This document shows, in pieces, positions 1 through 6,546 of a DNA stretch of 8,911 nucleotides; within the stretch, counting starts at the first letter, position 1, and every line of letters starts with the position of its first letter. Origin of the DNA: Candidatus Altimarinota bacterium (GTDB lineage: Bacteria; Patescibacteriota; Gracilibacteria; UM-FILTER-43-11); the NCBI GenBank assembly GCA_029934675.1, contig JAOZLT010000050.1, positions 1-8,911 on the forward strand, given 5' to 3'. Under the pieces are notes generated by a model, which did not search any database, was not told the origin of the DNA, and saw only the letters and a program-made list of their open reading frames with translations. The position numbers were made by a program, and so were the translations under genes.

Positions 1-393
1 GCCACCCATTTTATAAAAAGAAGTTTGACCTTGTTCATCAACTGATTCTTGGATATCTCGAATTTCTTTTAAAATTGCCAAATACATTAAAATATAACTA
101 TTTCCACAAACTTTTATTAACTTGAGGTCATTTGGATACTGCTCTATTAAACGCTTTGCCAAAGTTTCTTCTAAATCTTTTGGGCTTTCTACCTTTCTAA
201 GGGCATCCAAAACCTCTTTTAAATTAAATAATGCTTGTTGCGAACCTATATCAGAACTTGGTGATTCTTCTTCTGCTAAATAGTTTTCTACTGCTTCTCT
301 TATACTCTCGACAACAATACTTTTTTTCCGAGCAGTAAGCGTATAAGACGCACTATTTGCTTCATTTCTATCTTCGCTTGATAAATTACTCAT
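1..393 (-). CDS. Hypothetical helical protein, C-terminus cut off by the window edge
   Basis: The minus-strand frame opens at an ATG (391-393) and stays open to base 1, giving 131 residues with no stop, so the gene continues to the left. The protein starts MSNLSSEDRNEANS, then has a basic patch (TARKKS) leading into a predicted helix (IVVESIREAVENYLAEEE). The rest alternates charged and aliphatic residues with heptad-like spacing (ALFNLKEVLDALRKVE, ILMYLAILKEIRDIQE), suggesting an all-alpha or coiled-coil cytosolic protein. There is no signal peptide and no membrane helix. I recognise no family. It lies downstream of, and in the same direction as, the gene at 505-1191, with a 111-base gap, and shares its AT-rich composition. 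A TATAAT-like hexamer lies on the minus strand at 403-408, nine bases before the ATG, but no convincing -35 accompanies it. No Shine-Dalgarno is visible. The reading frame is well supported; the function is unknown. Confidence 0.7.
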   Translation of the reverse strand, partial: MSNLSSEDRNEANSASYTLTARKKSIVVESIREAVENYLAEEESPSSDIGSQQALFNLKEVLDALRKVESPKDLEETLAKRLIEQYPNDLKLIKVCGNSYILMYLAILKEIRDIQESVDEQGQTSFYKMGG

Positions 394-504
394 TATAATT
401 AAATTATAGTTAATATTTTGTAATTTTTATAATATCTTAACAATGATTTTTTATGGATTCTTTAAAGATAAATATGAATTAAGAATTTTCATCATCACAA
501 TTAC

Positions 505-1191
505 CTAATGCATAATATAATTCCAATCTCCTTTCATCAGTAAATCCATCTTAATTCTAAATACCGACTCTTCAATCTTCAACTTTACCCCCGTCTTAGT
601 AGTAGATAACTTGTGAAATTCGTGAGATTCTATTAAATCCTCAATAAAAAGTAGAATTTGTTTCATATTATCCTTTTGATTCCAGTCCAATTCCATAAGA
701 TTATTATCTTTGATGAAACTTGAAACCAATTGTAATAAACGACTAATATCAAGAATTGTTTCTTCATCAAGACTAATTTGATCCATCACTACCTTTACAA
801 CTGATACAAGATTAAGAAGGTTTTTTGGCGTCCATTTGTCTACGCTATCTAATGTTTTTTTAGTCTCAATCCTCTTTTTACAAACTACAACTGCCTCAGT
901 AGTGCTTATAATATAACGAGTAATATCTGCACCAAGTATTTGGAATCTTTCGAAATCAGCTAAAATCTGATTAATTCTTTCTAAATCACTCTCATCCAAA
1001 TTATTACCATGCTCTTTAATAGAATCTTCAATATTTATTAATATATCTATTGCCTCTCTAACTATTTCATTCCTGTTTCCATTTAATTTGGATGTATTAT
1101 AATTTCTTTCTAAAAAGCTCTCGGCAGTCTTAATCACTCTAGTATCTTTTAATTTATTTACTGCAACTTGAACAGAGGGTACTTCTTGCAT
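505..1191 (-). CDS. Hypothetical all-helical protein, 228 residues
   Basis: The complete frame runs from ATG (1189-1191) to TAG (505-507). I recognise no family. The protein is charged and almost certainly all-alpha, a run of amphipathic helices with no signal peptide and no transmembrane segment: SKLNGNRNEIVREAIDILIN near residues 34-53, ESDLERINQILADFERF near 67-83, and a long helical stretch to about residue 200. The NRNEIVREAI segment loosely recalls the helices of ribbon-helix-helix proteins, and the left-hand neighbour has a comparable KKSIVVESIREAV stretch. The resemblance is too short to call either a regulator or to call the two paralogues. It is transcribed divergently from the PEBP gene, and a near-consensus promoter lies 28-56 bases upstream of the ATG. 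No Shine-Dalgarno is seen. Composition is more AT-rich than the genes right of 1276, consistent with accessory or transferred DNA. Confidence 0.72.
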   Translation of the reverse strand: MQEVPSVQVAVNKLKDTRVIKTAESFLERNYNTSKLNGNRNEIVREAIDILINIEDSIKEHGNNLDESDLERINQILADFERFQILGADITRYIISTTEAVVVCKKRIETKKTLDSVDKWTPKNLLNLVSVVKVVMDQISLDEETILDISRLLQLVSSFIKDNNLMELDWNQKDNMKQILLFIEDLIESHEFHKLSTTKTGVKLKIEESVFRIKMDLLMKGDWNYIMH

Positions 1192-1219
1192 GTTATGATA
1201 TTATTAATAATGGATTAGT

Positions 1220-1247
1220 ATTTTACTTATATTTTTGTAATTGTCAA
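1220..1247 (-). promoter_or_regulatory. Sigma70-type promoter for the 505-1191 gene
   Basis: On the minus strand a perfect TTGACA (bases 1242-1247) is followed after 16 bases by TAAAAT (1220-1225), one mismatch from TATAAT. Initiation would fall near 1213, leaving a leader of roughly 20 bases before the ATG at 1191. The DNA is AT-rich, so chance hexamers are expected, but an exact -35 with good spacing and placement is better than background. Confidence 0.5.
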
Positions 1248-1262
1248 ATCATGCGGTAATAT
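1235..1262 (+). promoter_or_regulatory. Possible promoter for the PEBP gene
   Basis: On the plus strand TTGTAA (1235-1240) is separated by 16 bases from TAATAT (1257-1262). Both are imperfect hexamers and overlap the opposing minus-strand promoter. Initiation near 1269 would leave almost no leader before the GTG at 1276 and about 110 bases before the ATG at 1378, so it bears on the start choice. Weak call in AT-rich DNA. Confidence 0.2.
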
Positions 1263-1275
1263 TATTTTTCTGATA

Positions 1276-1857
1276 GTGATATCCTGTATAATCCTTTTAG
1301 GCTGTACACAGCCAAAATTAGAACAAACCAATAAATTAATAAATAATAAAAGTATTATAAATAACCAAGAAAAACCAATGACTGAAAAACTATTACAACT
1401 CCAAGTTACCGGCTATAAAAACGGTGACCGGATACCTGCAAAGTATGCGACTGTAACTGGTGGTGGCGATAATGTGAGTATAGGATTTAAGTGGCAGTCT
1501 TTGCCTGCGGCACAATCGTATGCTTTGCTTTTTGATGATAAACATCCGATTGCAAATAACTGGGTACACTGGCTTATTGTGGATATTCCGCTTGATGTTA
1601 CGGAGATATCTGAGGGGGAAAGCAGAAAAAATATGCCAAAAGGTAATAGAGAACTTATAACATCTTGGGGTAAGGCGGAATATGACGGACCCCAACCACC
1701 AGTTGGATCCGGTAATCATGAATATGTTGCCACATTATATGCACTGGACATTCCAAAACTGAATATTGGCGAAAATAATTCACGAGACGAATTCCTGAAA
1801 GCTATTAATGGACATATTATTACGAATGAGAGTTGGAGCGGGTACTTTTCCAGGTAG
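1276..1857 (+). CDS. PEBP/YbhB-family protein, probable lipoprotein
   Basis: From about residue 38 the protein matches the phosphatidylethanolamine-binding protein family (YbhB/YbcL, Raf-kinase-inhibitor-like): LPAAQSYALLFDD, then NNWVHWLIVDIP near 94-105, and YDGPQPPVGSGNHEYVATLYALD near 136-158, corresponding to the conserved W-x-H-W and GP-x-PP-x-G-x-H regions that line the anion pocket. The usual D-P-D-A-P loop reads D-D-K-H-P. Family members bind phosphorylated or phospholipid ligands; no enzymatic role is implied. The GTG start gives a lipobox (LLGC, Cys10) but an unusually short hydrophobic stretch with no basic n-region. The same frame is open back to 1219 and encodes a proper signal-like segment (Lys at 1246-1248, then NIIFLIVISCIILLGC), but without ATG, GTG or TTG before it. 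A cytosolic start at ATG 1378 (MTEKLLQLQV) would give the bare domain. The convergent neighbour lies beyond the repeat array. Family is secure; start and location are not. Confidence 0.85.
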   Translation: MISCIILLGCTQPKLEQTNKLINNKSIINNQEKPMTEKLLQLQVTGYKNGDRIPAKYATVTGGGDNVSIGFKWQSLPAAQSYALLFDDKHPIANNWVHWLIVDIPLDVTEISEGESRKNMPKGNRELITSWGKAEYDGPQPPVGSGNHEYVATLYALDIPKLNIGENNSRDEFLKAINGHIITNESWSGYFSR

Positions 1858-1859
1858 TT

Positions 1860-2270
1860 TTCATGTGGTTTATCCATTCCTCCTCCGTCGGAATTGTTTT
1901 TCATGTTGTTTATCAAGTTGTCTGGCTATATAAAAAACCACATGATAAACAGCCCGAAGTTGTACGAAGCTTTATGCGAAGTAGGACGAAGGGTGGAATA
2001 AACCACTTGATAAACGACCCGAAGGGTGGAATAAACCACTTGATAAACGACCCGAAGGGTGGAATAAACCACTTGATAAACGACCCGAAGTCGTACGAAG
2101 CTTTATGCGAAGTAGGACGAAGGGTAGAATAAACCACTTGATAAACAACCCGAAGTCGTACGAAGCTTTATGCGAAGTAGGGCGAAGGGTGGATAAACCA
2201 CTTGATAAACGACCCGAAGTCGTACGAAGCTTTATGCGAAGTAGGGCGAAGGGTGGATAAACCACATGAA
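1860..2270. repeat. Inverted-repeat-bounded tandem repeat element filling a convergent intergenic gap
   Basis: A perfect 17-bp inverted repeat (left arm 1860-1876, reading TTCATGTGGTTTATCCA; right arm 2254-2270) bounds 411 bp. It starts three bases after the PEBP stop codon and ends two bases before the stop codon of the minus-strand 787-residue gene, so it occupies essentially the whole convergent spacer. A second inverted half-unit (GTTTATCAAG, 1908-1917) lies inside the left end and is complementary to the CTTGATAAAC in most units of the array. Transcripts from either side could fold into long hairpins. No target-site duplication is visible and no transposase is encoded. It may serve as a 3' end or processing structure, or be a non-autonomous repeat; neither is shown. 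Confidence 0.75.
1935..2269. repeat. Tandem array of 64-65 bp and 33 bp units
   Basis: Units begin AAACCAC(T/A)TGATAAAC. Long units lie at 1935-1999 (65 bp), 2066-2130 (65), 2131-2194 (64) and 2195-2258 (64). Short units lie at 2000-2032 and 2033-2065 (33 bp each). A partial unit ends the array at 2259-2269. The short unit contains ACCC-GAA-GGGT, a perfect 4-bp hairpin. The long unit equals the short one plus 32 bp inside that hairpin and contains CGAAG four times at spacings of 10, 12 and 10 bp, so slippage between the outer CGAAG copies would interconvert the two. Units are adjacent with no unique spacers, so this is not CRISPR. Open frames crossing it are products of the repeat. Confidence 0.9.
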
Positions 2271-2271
2271 T

Positions 2272-4635
2272 CTATTCTTCTCTTAAGTATCCCGGTAAAA
2301 ATGTTGGTGCTTTAATTCCTTTTACTTTTTTCATGATATCCAAATCATCCATATTCATCTTGCCATAATAAAGGTCTTTGATATCTCCTCCATTTTCAAC
2401 AAATTCGAGTATTTTTCTGTGACCTTTAAAATAGACAAAATCTTTGGTAAAAGCTCCGGGTTTTGAGGTATCAGAGAGCCCACGTTTCGCTTTCAGAGCA
2501 ACTTTCCATGCTCTGTCCATATTAAATCCATGCCTTATAAGTTCTGCATATACATCAGCAAACGAGCCATGCATTGCGGTGTATATTCCGATTACGGATG
2601 ATGCTGGCCAGTATTTCTTTTCAGTTTCATTAGAATCTGTTTTTTCCTGATTATATACAGCTAAACCTTCCTCCGTCATCAAATAGTCTGCCAAACCGCG
2701 TTGGAATAATTTATATGGCTGTAAGCTTCCGTTCATAGCAGTAAAAACATGTGTTTCGATTTCATGAGCAATTGTACCTTGTAGCCTTTCCTTAGAAAAC
2801 ATTGCACCTTCTCTTAACATTACTGAATTTTCTTTACCGGCTATAGCATCAGATACCATATCTTTTTTAATCTTTACGCTCCACCCTTTCAATCCATTTT
2901 CCTCAATTGCCTGTTCAAATAGCTTTTTGGCATCTTTGGCTTTAAGAATATTGGTTTCTTTCGGGAATTTTTCTGGCATATTTACAATTTCCTTTATAGC
3001 CTCTTTTACAATTTCAGTATCAGGAGCTCCATAAAGGTGGATAGATTTTGCTGTGAAATGATCTGTACCACGAGCTTCCAAAAGTTCTATTTTTCGTTTA
3101 ATCTCATCCGCTTTTTTACGCCATAATATTCCAATTGGTGAATCTGGAAATTCGATTCTTTTTAAGCGCGCGTACAAGTTGTTTGGATCGAATTTTAGAG
3201 GCTTATATTCGAACTGAGGATTATATGTTGGGTCTACCAGAAACTTATTGTGCTCATCATTTATATTTGTTGGTTTTATATGAGCCAATAATCTAATTTC
3301 ACCATCTATACTAATTATTTCTTCATCAATTTTCTTCAAATCTTCCGCACTGAATTGGCGTACTATATGAGCTACATTTGATACCTCTTTTTCCATACTC
3401 CTTTCGGCTGACATATGTTTTGTAGGGTCTATTAAAAAATCTCTAAGATCACGTTGCCCAATTATCATTTTGAATTTTTTATGACTGAAATCGGCAATAT
3501 TAACAACGGTTTGAATACGATGACCTCCTAGGGAAAATTTACATTTGCTTTTATCTAACCTGATTTCTTCCGCTATACTTTTATCTATTACTGTTTTTTC
3601 TATATTTGGCTCAATTTGAGCAATAATCTTTTTAGTATCTTTTTTACCTATAATTTCTACTCTTTCCAAATTTCCAACGATTGGCTTTTGCAGAATCTTT
3701 TCTTCATCTCTTGATTCAATTTTCTGGCCAAACATATCTTGAGCGATACGAACACCTTTTTCCGGAGTTGCTACTTTTATGCCCTCTATTCTTTCTAACC
3801 GACGACGTAATGGAGCCATATTTGCAATTTGTACGGCCAAACCTGCTCTGGCATTAATTTCTAAAAGCATTGGACCTGATTTATCGATTGTTAAATCTAT
3901 TGCAGCAAAACCAAGATTTGTTATGTGTTGTACACGTGAAGCTATTAATAACATTTCTTCCCAATATGGTATTTTGATTCCAGCCAGTGGTCCAAATCCC
4001 GGAATACTATCTATTTCTTTATTATATTGTGTTATGTGTGTCATCTCTCCTTTAGCGATATCTATCCCAACCGCGACTCCACCTAGATGAACATTTGCTT
4101 TACCTTGAGATTCCTCTGTAGGTAGTCGCATCATCGCCATTACGGGGATAAGATTATGGGTGACTATTCTGATGTCAGGAAGACCTTTATAGGACATTTT
4201 ATTGAAAGGCTTTGGTGCTTCCAGCCTCTGTTCAAAAAAAGCTGTATCGGATATATTCGCAATACTATATCTGCCATCCAGAATATCCTGAATATGACGT
4301 TCCATTTCCTCATATTTGATTATCCCTCCACCGGGCTTTACCCAATTTCTTCCTTTTCTATCCACAACTACCAAAATTCCCTCACCGCCATATCCCGCAT
4401 TTGGCTTTAGGACGAATGAATTTGGCAGGTTGTTGAAATCAAAATTCTGTAATTCTTTTTTGTTATGTATCGAAGCATAAAATTTTGCAACAGGAATACC
4501 CCTAGCAGACAGGAAATTTTTAGTTTTTATCTTACTATCAGCCATCATTATGGCCTTTTTAGGATTGTAAGCTCTGATGTACTTCAGGTTGCGGGCGTTA
4601 ATGCCTAGTAGACCTGGATTATGGAAGAACCACAT
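2272..4635 (-). CDS. ATP-grasp ligase / degenerate retropepsin-like / DUF1704 metallopeptidase fusion
   Basis: This 787-residue cytosolic protein has three parts. Residues 1-275 are an ATP-grasp ligase of the alpha-L-glutamate-ligase-like subtype: the start (LGINARNLKYI) is typical, the glycine-rich loop is KPNAGYGGEG (77-86), and the metal-binding strand is LLEINARAG (257-265). Residues 318-408 match retropepsin-like RimB/Zn_protease-family domains (IADFSHKKFKMIIGQRDL near 380-397, then FLIDP), but the catalytic D-T-G-A aligns without gaps to E-P-N-I (342-345), so peptidase activity is probably lost. Residues about 430-787 are DUF1704 (MATCAP-type zinc carboxypeptidase): HEIETH (624-629) and TEEGLA (654-659) supply the zinc ligands and catalytic Glu, and GAFTKDFVYFKGHRKI near the end is characteristic. 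ATP-grasp enzymes join a carboxylate to an amine through an acyl phosphate; DUF1704 members trim C-terminal residues. The substrate is unknown. The gene lies 171 bases downstream of the 7TM gene, in the same direction. No Shine-Dalgarno is seen. Confidence 0.9.
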   Translation of the reverse strand: MWFFHNPGLLGINARNLKYIRAYNPKKAIMMADSKIKTKNFLSARGIPVAKFYASIHNKKELQNFDFNNLPNSFVLKPNAGYGGEGILVVVDRKGRNWVKPGGGIIKYEEMERHIQDILDGRYSIANISDTAFFEQRLEAPKPFNKMSYKGLPDIRIVTHNLIPVMAMMRLPTEESQGKANVHLGGVAVGIDIAKGEMTHITQYNKEIDSIPGFGPLAGIKIPYWEEMLLIASRVQHITNLGFAAIDLTIDKSGPMLLEINARAGLAVQIANMAPLRRRLERIEGIKVATPEKGVRIAQDMFGQKIESRDEEKILQKPIVGNLERVEIIGKKDTKKIIAQIEPNIEKTVIDKSIAEEIRLDKSKCKFSLGGHRIQTVVNIADFSHKKFKMIIGQRDLRDFLIDPTKHMSAERSMEKEVSNVAHIVRQFSAEDLKKIDEEIISIDGEIRLLAHIKPTNINDEHNKFLVDPTYNPQFEYKPLKFDPNNLYARLKRIEFPDSPIGILWRKKADEIKRKIELLEARGTDHFTAKSIHLYGAPDTEIVKEAIKEIVNMPEKFPKETNILKAKDAKKLFEQAIEENGLKGWSVKIKKDMVSDAIAGKENSVMLREGAMFSKERLQGTIAHEIETHVFTAMNGSLQPYKLFQRGLADYLMTEEGLAVYNQEKTDSNETEKKYWPASSVIGIYTAMHGSFADVYAELIRHGFNMDRAWKVALKAKRGLSDTSKPGAFTKDFVYFKGHRKILEFVENGGDIKDLYYGKMNMDDLDIMKKVKGIKAPTFLPGYLREE

Positions 4636-4656
4636 AGTTAATTTCTGATTTTACAT

Positions 4657-4717
4657 TTCACATTTCTGATTTCCCGCACCTATTTTCACATTTCTGATTT
4701 CCCGCACCTACTGCGGG
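4657..4717. repeat. 26-bp direct repeat with a GC-rich hairpin
   Basis: An exact 26-bp sequence occurs at 4657-4682 and 4685-4710 (period 28), each copy ending CCCGCACCTA. The second copy runs into CTGCGGGG, forming a perfect hairpin CCCGCA / CCTAC loop / TGCGGG at 4701-4717. It lies between the two same-strand genes. No U-rich tract follows on the minus strand, so an intrinsic terminator is not supported, though the hairpin could attenuate transcription or protect mRNA between the 7TM and ATP-grasp genes. Confidence 0.7.
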
Positions 4718-4806
4718 GCAGGCTGATTTCTGATTTCTGATTTTGCATTTTAAATGATAGATACTAAATGGAATGCGAAATGGAAAATGCGAAATGCGAA
4801 TTGAAT
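4718..4806. repeat. Short degenerate repeats upstream of the ATP-grasp gene
   Basis: Three TGATTTC-type copies at about 4723-4743 (CTGATTTCTGATTTCTGATT) are followed by AATGCGAAA-type copies at about 4772-4800. ATTTTGCATTTT (about 4740-4751) is an imperfect inverted copy of the latter. With the repeat to its left, this fills the 171-base spacer. I see no credible small gene or RNA in it. Confidence 0.5.
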
Positions 4807-6300
4807 TTATTCTTCAGTATGTCTCATTACCTCTCGGAATCTAATATATTCAAAAAACCTCAATCCTGTCCAGCGACCAAGCCCAAGGTTTACTACAATT
4901 AAAAGTAATATAATTTCCGGATAACTAAGCATAAGGTTTTGGATAAATTGCCATTCTACTATCCAGTAGCATATAAGAGATACTACTGTTGTTTCTAACA
5001 TCAAAAGAACTGCGGCAAAAACACCTTTTCCACTTTGTGCGCTAACAAATTTTTCGGCCAAAGTCGTCATGATAAGCATCGGAAAAACTGCAATTGTAGC
5101 CAGTTCACTTACACCGAGATATGTAGCCAATGCCAGCATCAGCAATAAGATGAGTGTTGATATTGTAAAGACGATTGCAATTCTGGGAATATGTAAAAGG
5201 CGCACATGCTCTAAGGCTTTTCGGAGTACAGCTCCTGTTACAATAATCACAACAAGGATTAATAAACCAAATTTTAGGCCTAATGCCAAAAAGGAAAGAG
5301 TAATTATTGCAGGTGTATATAATCCAAATGTAGTTATGCCGATAACCTGTTTTAAAAGAGCAATTATTGTGGCGATAACCGGCAGCATTAAGAGGAGTAC
5401 TATAGTATTACTTGGAATTCCCTGTGCAATCATAAAGTTCACTAAATAAGAGATGGAATTCCATATACTTATATGTCTTGTATCCGCATTGACTATCAGA
5501 TATTCGGAAACACCTGCCTTCAAATCGCTTACAAAAGTATCTACATCCTTAGCTTTGATTAAATCTTCAAGCTTATATTTACGAGTAAGAACTATTTGTT
5601 TGGGCTGAATAATATCGAAGTTGCTTTGCATAATGCGCCCAAGTGTTTTCAAATTCTCTTCTGAAATAACAATAATAGTTTTTCCTTTTACATATGCCTG
5701 AATTTCTGGTTTCTCGCGTACGAGACGAGTAAGTGCATTAATACCGCTACCTCGCGTTGTCCATATGGCGATAGTATCTGCATTATTGATTGTGGTTACT
5801 TTGTCTGCAAGCTTTTTTGAAAGAGCTTCTTCTGACATAAATGCGGTTGTACTATCATAACTTTCTATAACATTGATAAATGTACCAGAATCGTGTGCTT
5901 TTTTTGTAAGGTTTTCGATACTAGCTTTTTGTTCACTTATGTCTGTCAAAAGAATTGCCAGCTTATCATACGCAAATACATCTCTTGCAATTGATGAGCT
6001 TTCTTCATTTTGAGTAACTGTAAGAGTTACAAGATATTCATTTGCAGTAGTATATGAATGTACAACTTCCATGCCTGAAACTTTAGTTCCATCACCAAAA
6101 TCCCATTCATAAGTCGTTTCAGCATCTTCGTCCGGTAGAAAGGAATTAGAGCCATCAAAGATTATGTTCTTTCCTGCTTCAACAATATCGTCAGAGTCGA
6201 TTACAGCTCGAAGATTATTGATATCGAATGTTACAGCTGCAGCTACAAATTGTGGGAAAATTAGTATTGCTGTAAGTAGAAGTAAAATGAGTTTTTTCAT
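4807..6300 (-). CDS. PKD-domain membrane protein with 7TM_transglut-type seven-helix module
   Basis: This 497-residue protein starts with a signal peptide (MKKLILLLLTAILIF, cleavage likely near AAA-V at 21-23). Residues about 30-112 are a PKD domain with the signature YEWDFGDGT (64-72). Residues about 113-275 look alpha/beta (strands LAILLTD, TIAIWTT, KTIIVIS, QIVLTR) and match nothing I know. Seven hydrophobic segments follow (about 298-317, 326-341, 342-358, 372-395, 399-414, 426-446, 459-475). The motifs LLMLPVIATIIAL, QVIGITTFGLYTPAI, LAEKF and GRWTGLRFFEYIRFRE are those of the seven-helix module usually attached to an inactive transglutaminase domain (7TM_transglut). The N-terminal half should lie outside the membrane, with the module's tail probably cytoplasmic. 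Such proteins commonly neighbour ATP-grasp ligases and RimB-like proteins, which fits the next gene. The inactive transglutaminase is not recognisable here. No Shine-Dalgarno is seen; TATAAT occurs three times on the minus strand in the repeats upstream (6343-6348, 6385-6390, 6410-6415). Confidence 0.88.
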   Translation of the reverse strand: MKKLILLLLTAILIFPQFVAAAVTFDINNLRAVIDSDDIVEAGKNIIFDGSNSFLPDEDAETTYEWDFGDGTKVSGMEVVHSYTTANEYLVTLTVTQNEESSSIARDVFAYDKLAILLTDISEQKASIENLTKKAHDSGTFINVIESYDSTTAFMSEEALSKKLADKVTTINNADTIAIWTTRGSGINALTRLVREKPEIQAYVKGKTIIVISEENLKTLGRIMQSNFDIIQPKQIVLTRKYKLEDLIKAKDVDTFVSDLKAGVSEYLIVNADTRHISIWNSISYLVNFMIAQGIPSNTIVLLLMLPVIATIIALLKQVIGITTFGLYTPAIITLSFLALGLKFGLLILVVIIVTGAVLRKALEHVRLLHIPRIAIVFTISTLILLLMLALATYLGVSELATIAVFPMLIMTTLAEKFVSAQSGKGVFAAVLLMLETTVVSLICYWIVEWQFIQNLMLSYPEIILLLIVVNLGLGRWTGLRFFEYIRFREVMRHTEE

Positions 6301-6546
6301 ATTTTGCTATTACAAGATTACAAACGCTTACGCTATTAGAAAATTATAAACATTCTCTCGCTTGCGCTTGTTCATTATTACAAAATTATAAACGCTTCGC
6401 TATTAGAAAATTATAAACGCTTACGCTATTACAAGATTACAAACATTCTCTCGCTTGCGCTCGTTCATTATTACAAAATTACAAACGCTTACGCTTGTTC
6501 ATTATTACAAACGCTTCGCTATTATAAGATTAGAAACGCTTACGCT
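6301..6546. repeat. Modular direct repeats in the spacer upstream of the 7TM gene
   Basis: The tract is assembled from two kinds of module. A-type modules read ATTACAAGATTACAAA or ATTAGAAAATTATAAA. C-type modules read CGCTTACGCT, CGCTTCGCT or a longer CATTCTCTCGCTTGCGCT followed by (T/C)GTTCATT. The longer form occurs at about 6351-6375 and 6445-6469, inside an approximately 60-bp near-duplicate with a period of about 94 bp. No gene is visible on either strand. On the minus strand several A modules read GTTTATAAT, so they could supply -10 elements for the downstream 7TM gene; no matching -35 is evident. Confidence 0.8.

Noticed and set aside
1393..1719. Minus-strand open frame opposite the PEBP gene
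   Set aside because: It is the antisense shadow of a gene with clear family motifs; its protein has no recognisable pattern.
1833..2265. Open frames on both strands across the repeat array, one encoding a repeated GGINHLINDPK peptide
   Set aside because: The 33-bp unit is a multiple of three, so any frame through it repeats and stays open. The 64-65 bp units break the phase, there is no start-site evidence, and the frames overlap the PEBP gene or each other.
1935..2269. CRISPR array
   Set aside because: Units are directly adjacent without unique spacers, occur in two lengths related by an internal deletion, and no cas gene is nearby.
1860..2270. Insertion sequence or MITE with terminal inverted repeats
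   Set aside because: The 17-bp arms are real, but no target-site duplication is visible and no transposase is encoded. I list it as an inverted-repeat-bounded repeat rather than a mobile element.
4701..4717. Intrinsic terminator at the CCCGCA/TGCGGG hairpin
   Set aside because: No T-rich tract follows the stem on the minus strand, where the flanking genes are transcribed.
5069..5449. Plus-strand open frame opposite the 7TM module
   Set aside because: It is an antisense shadow of conserved membrane helices and has no independent support.
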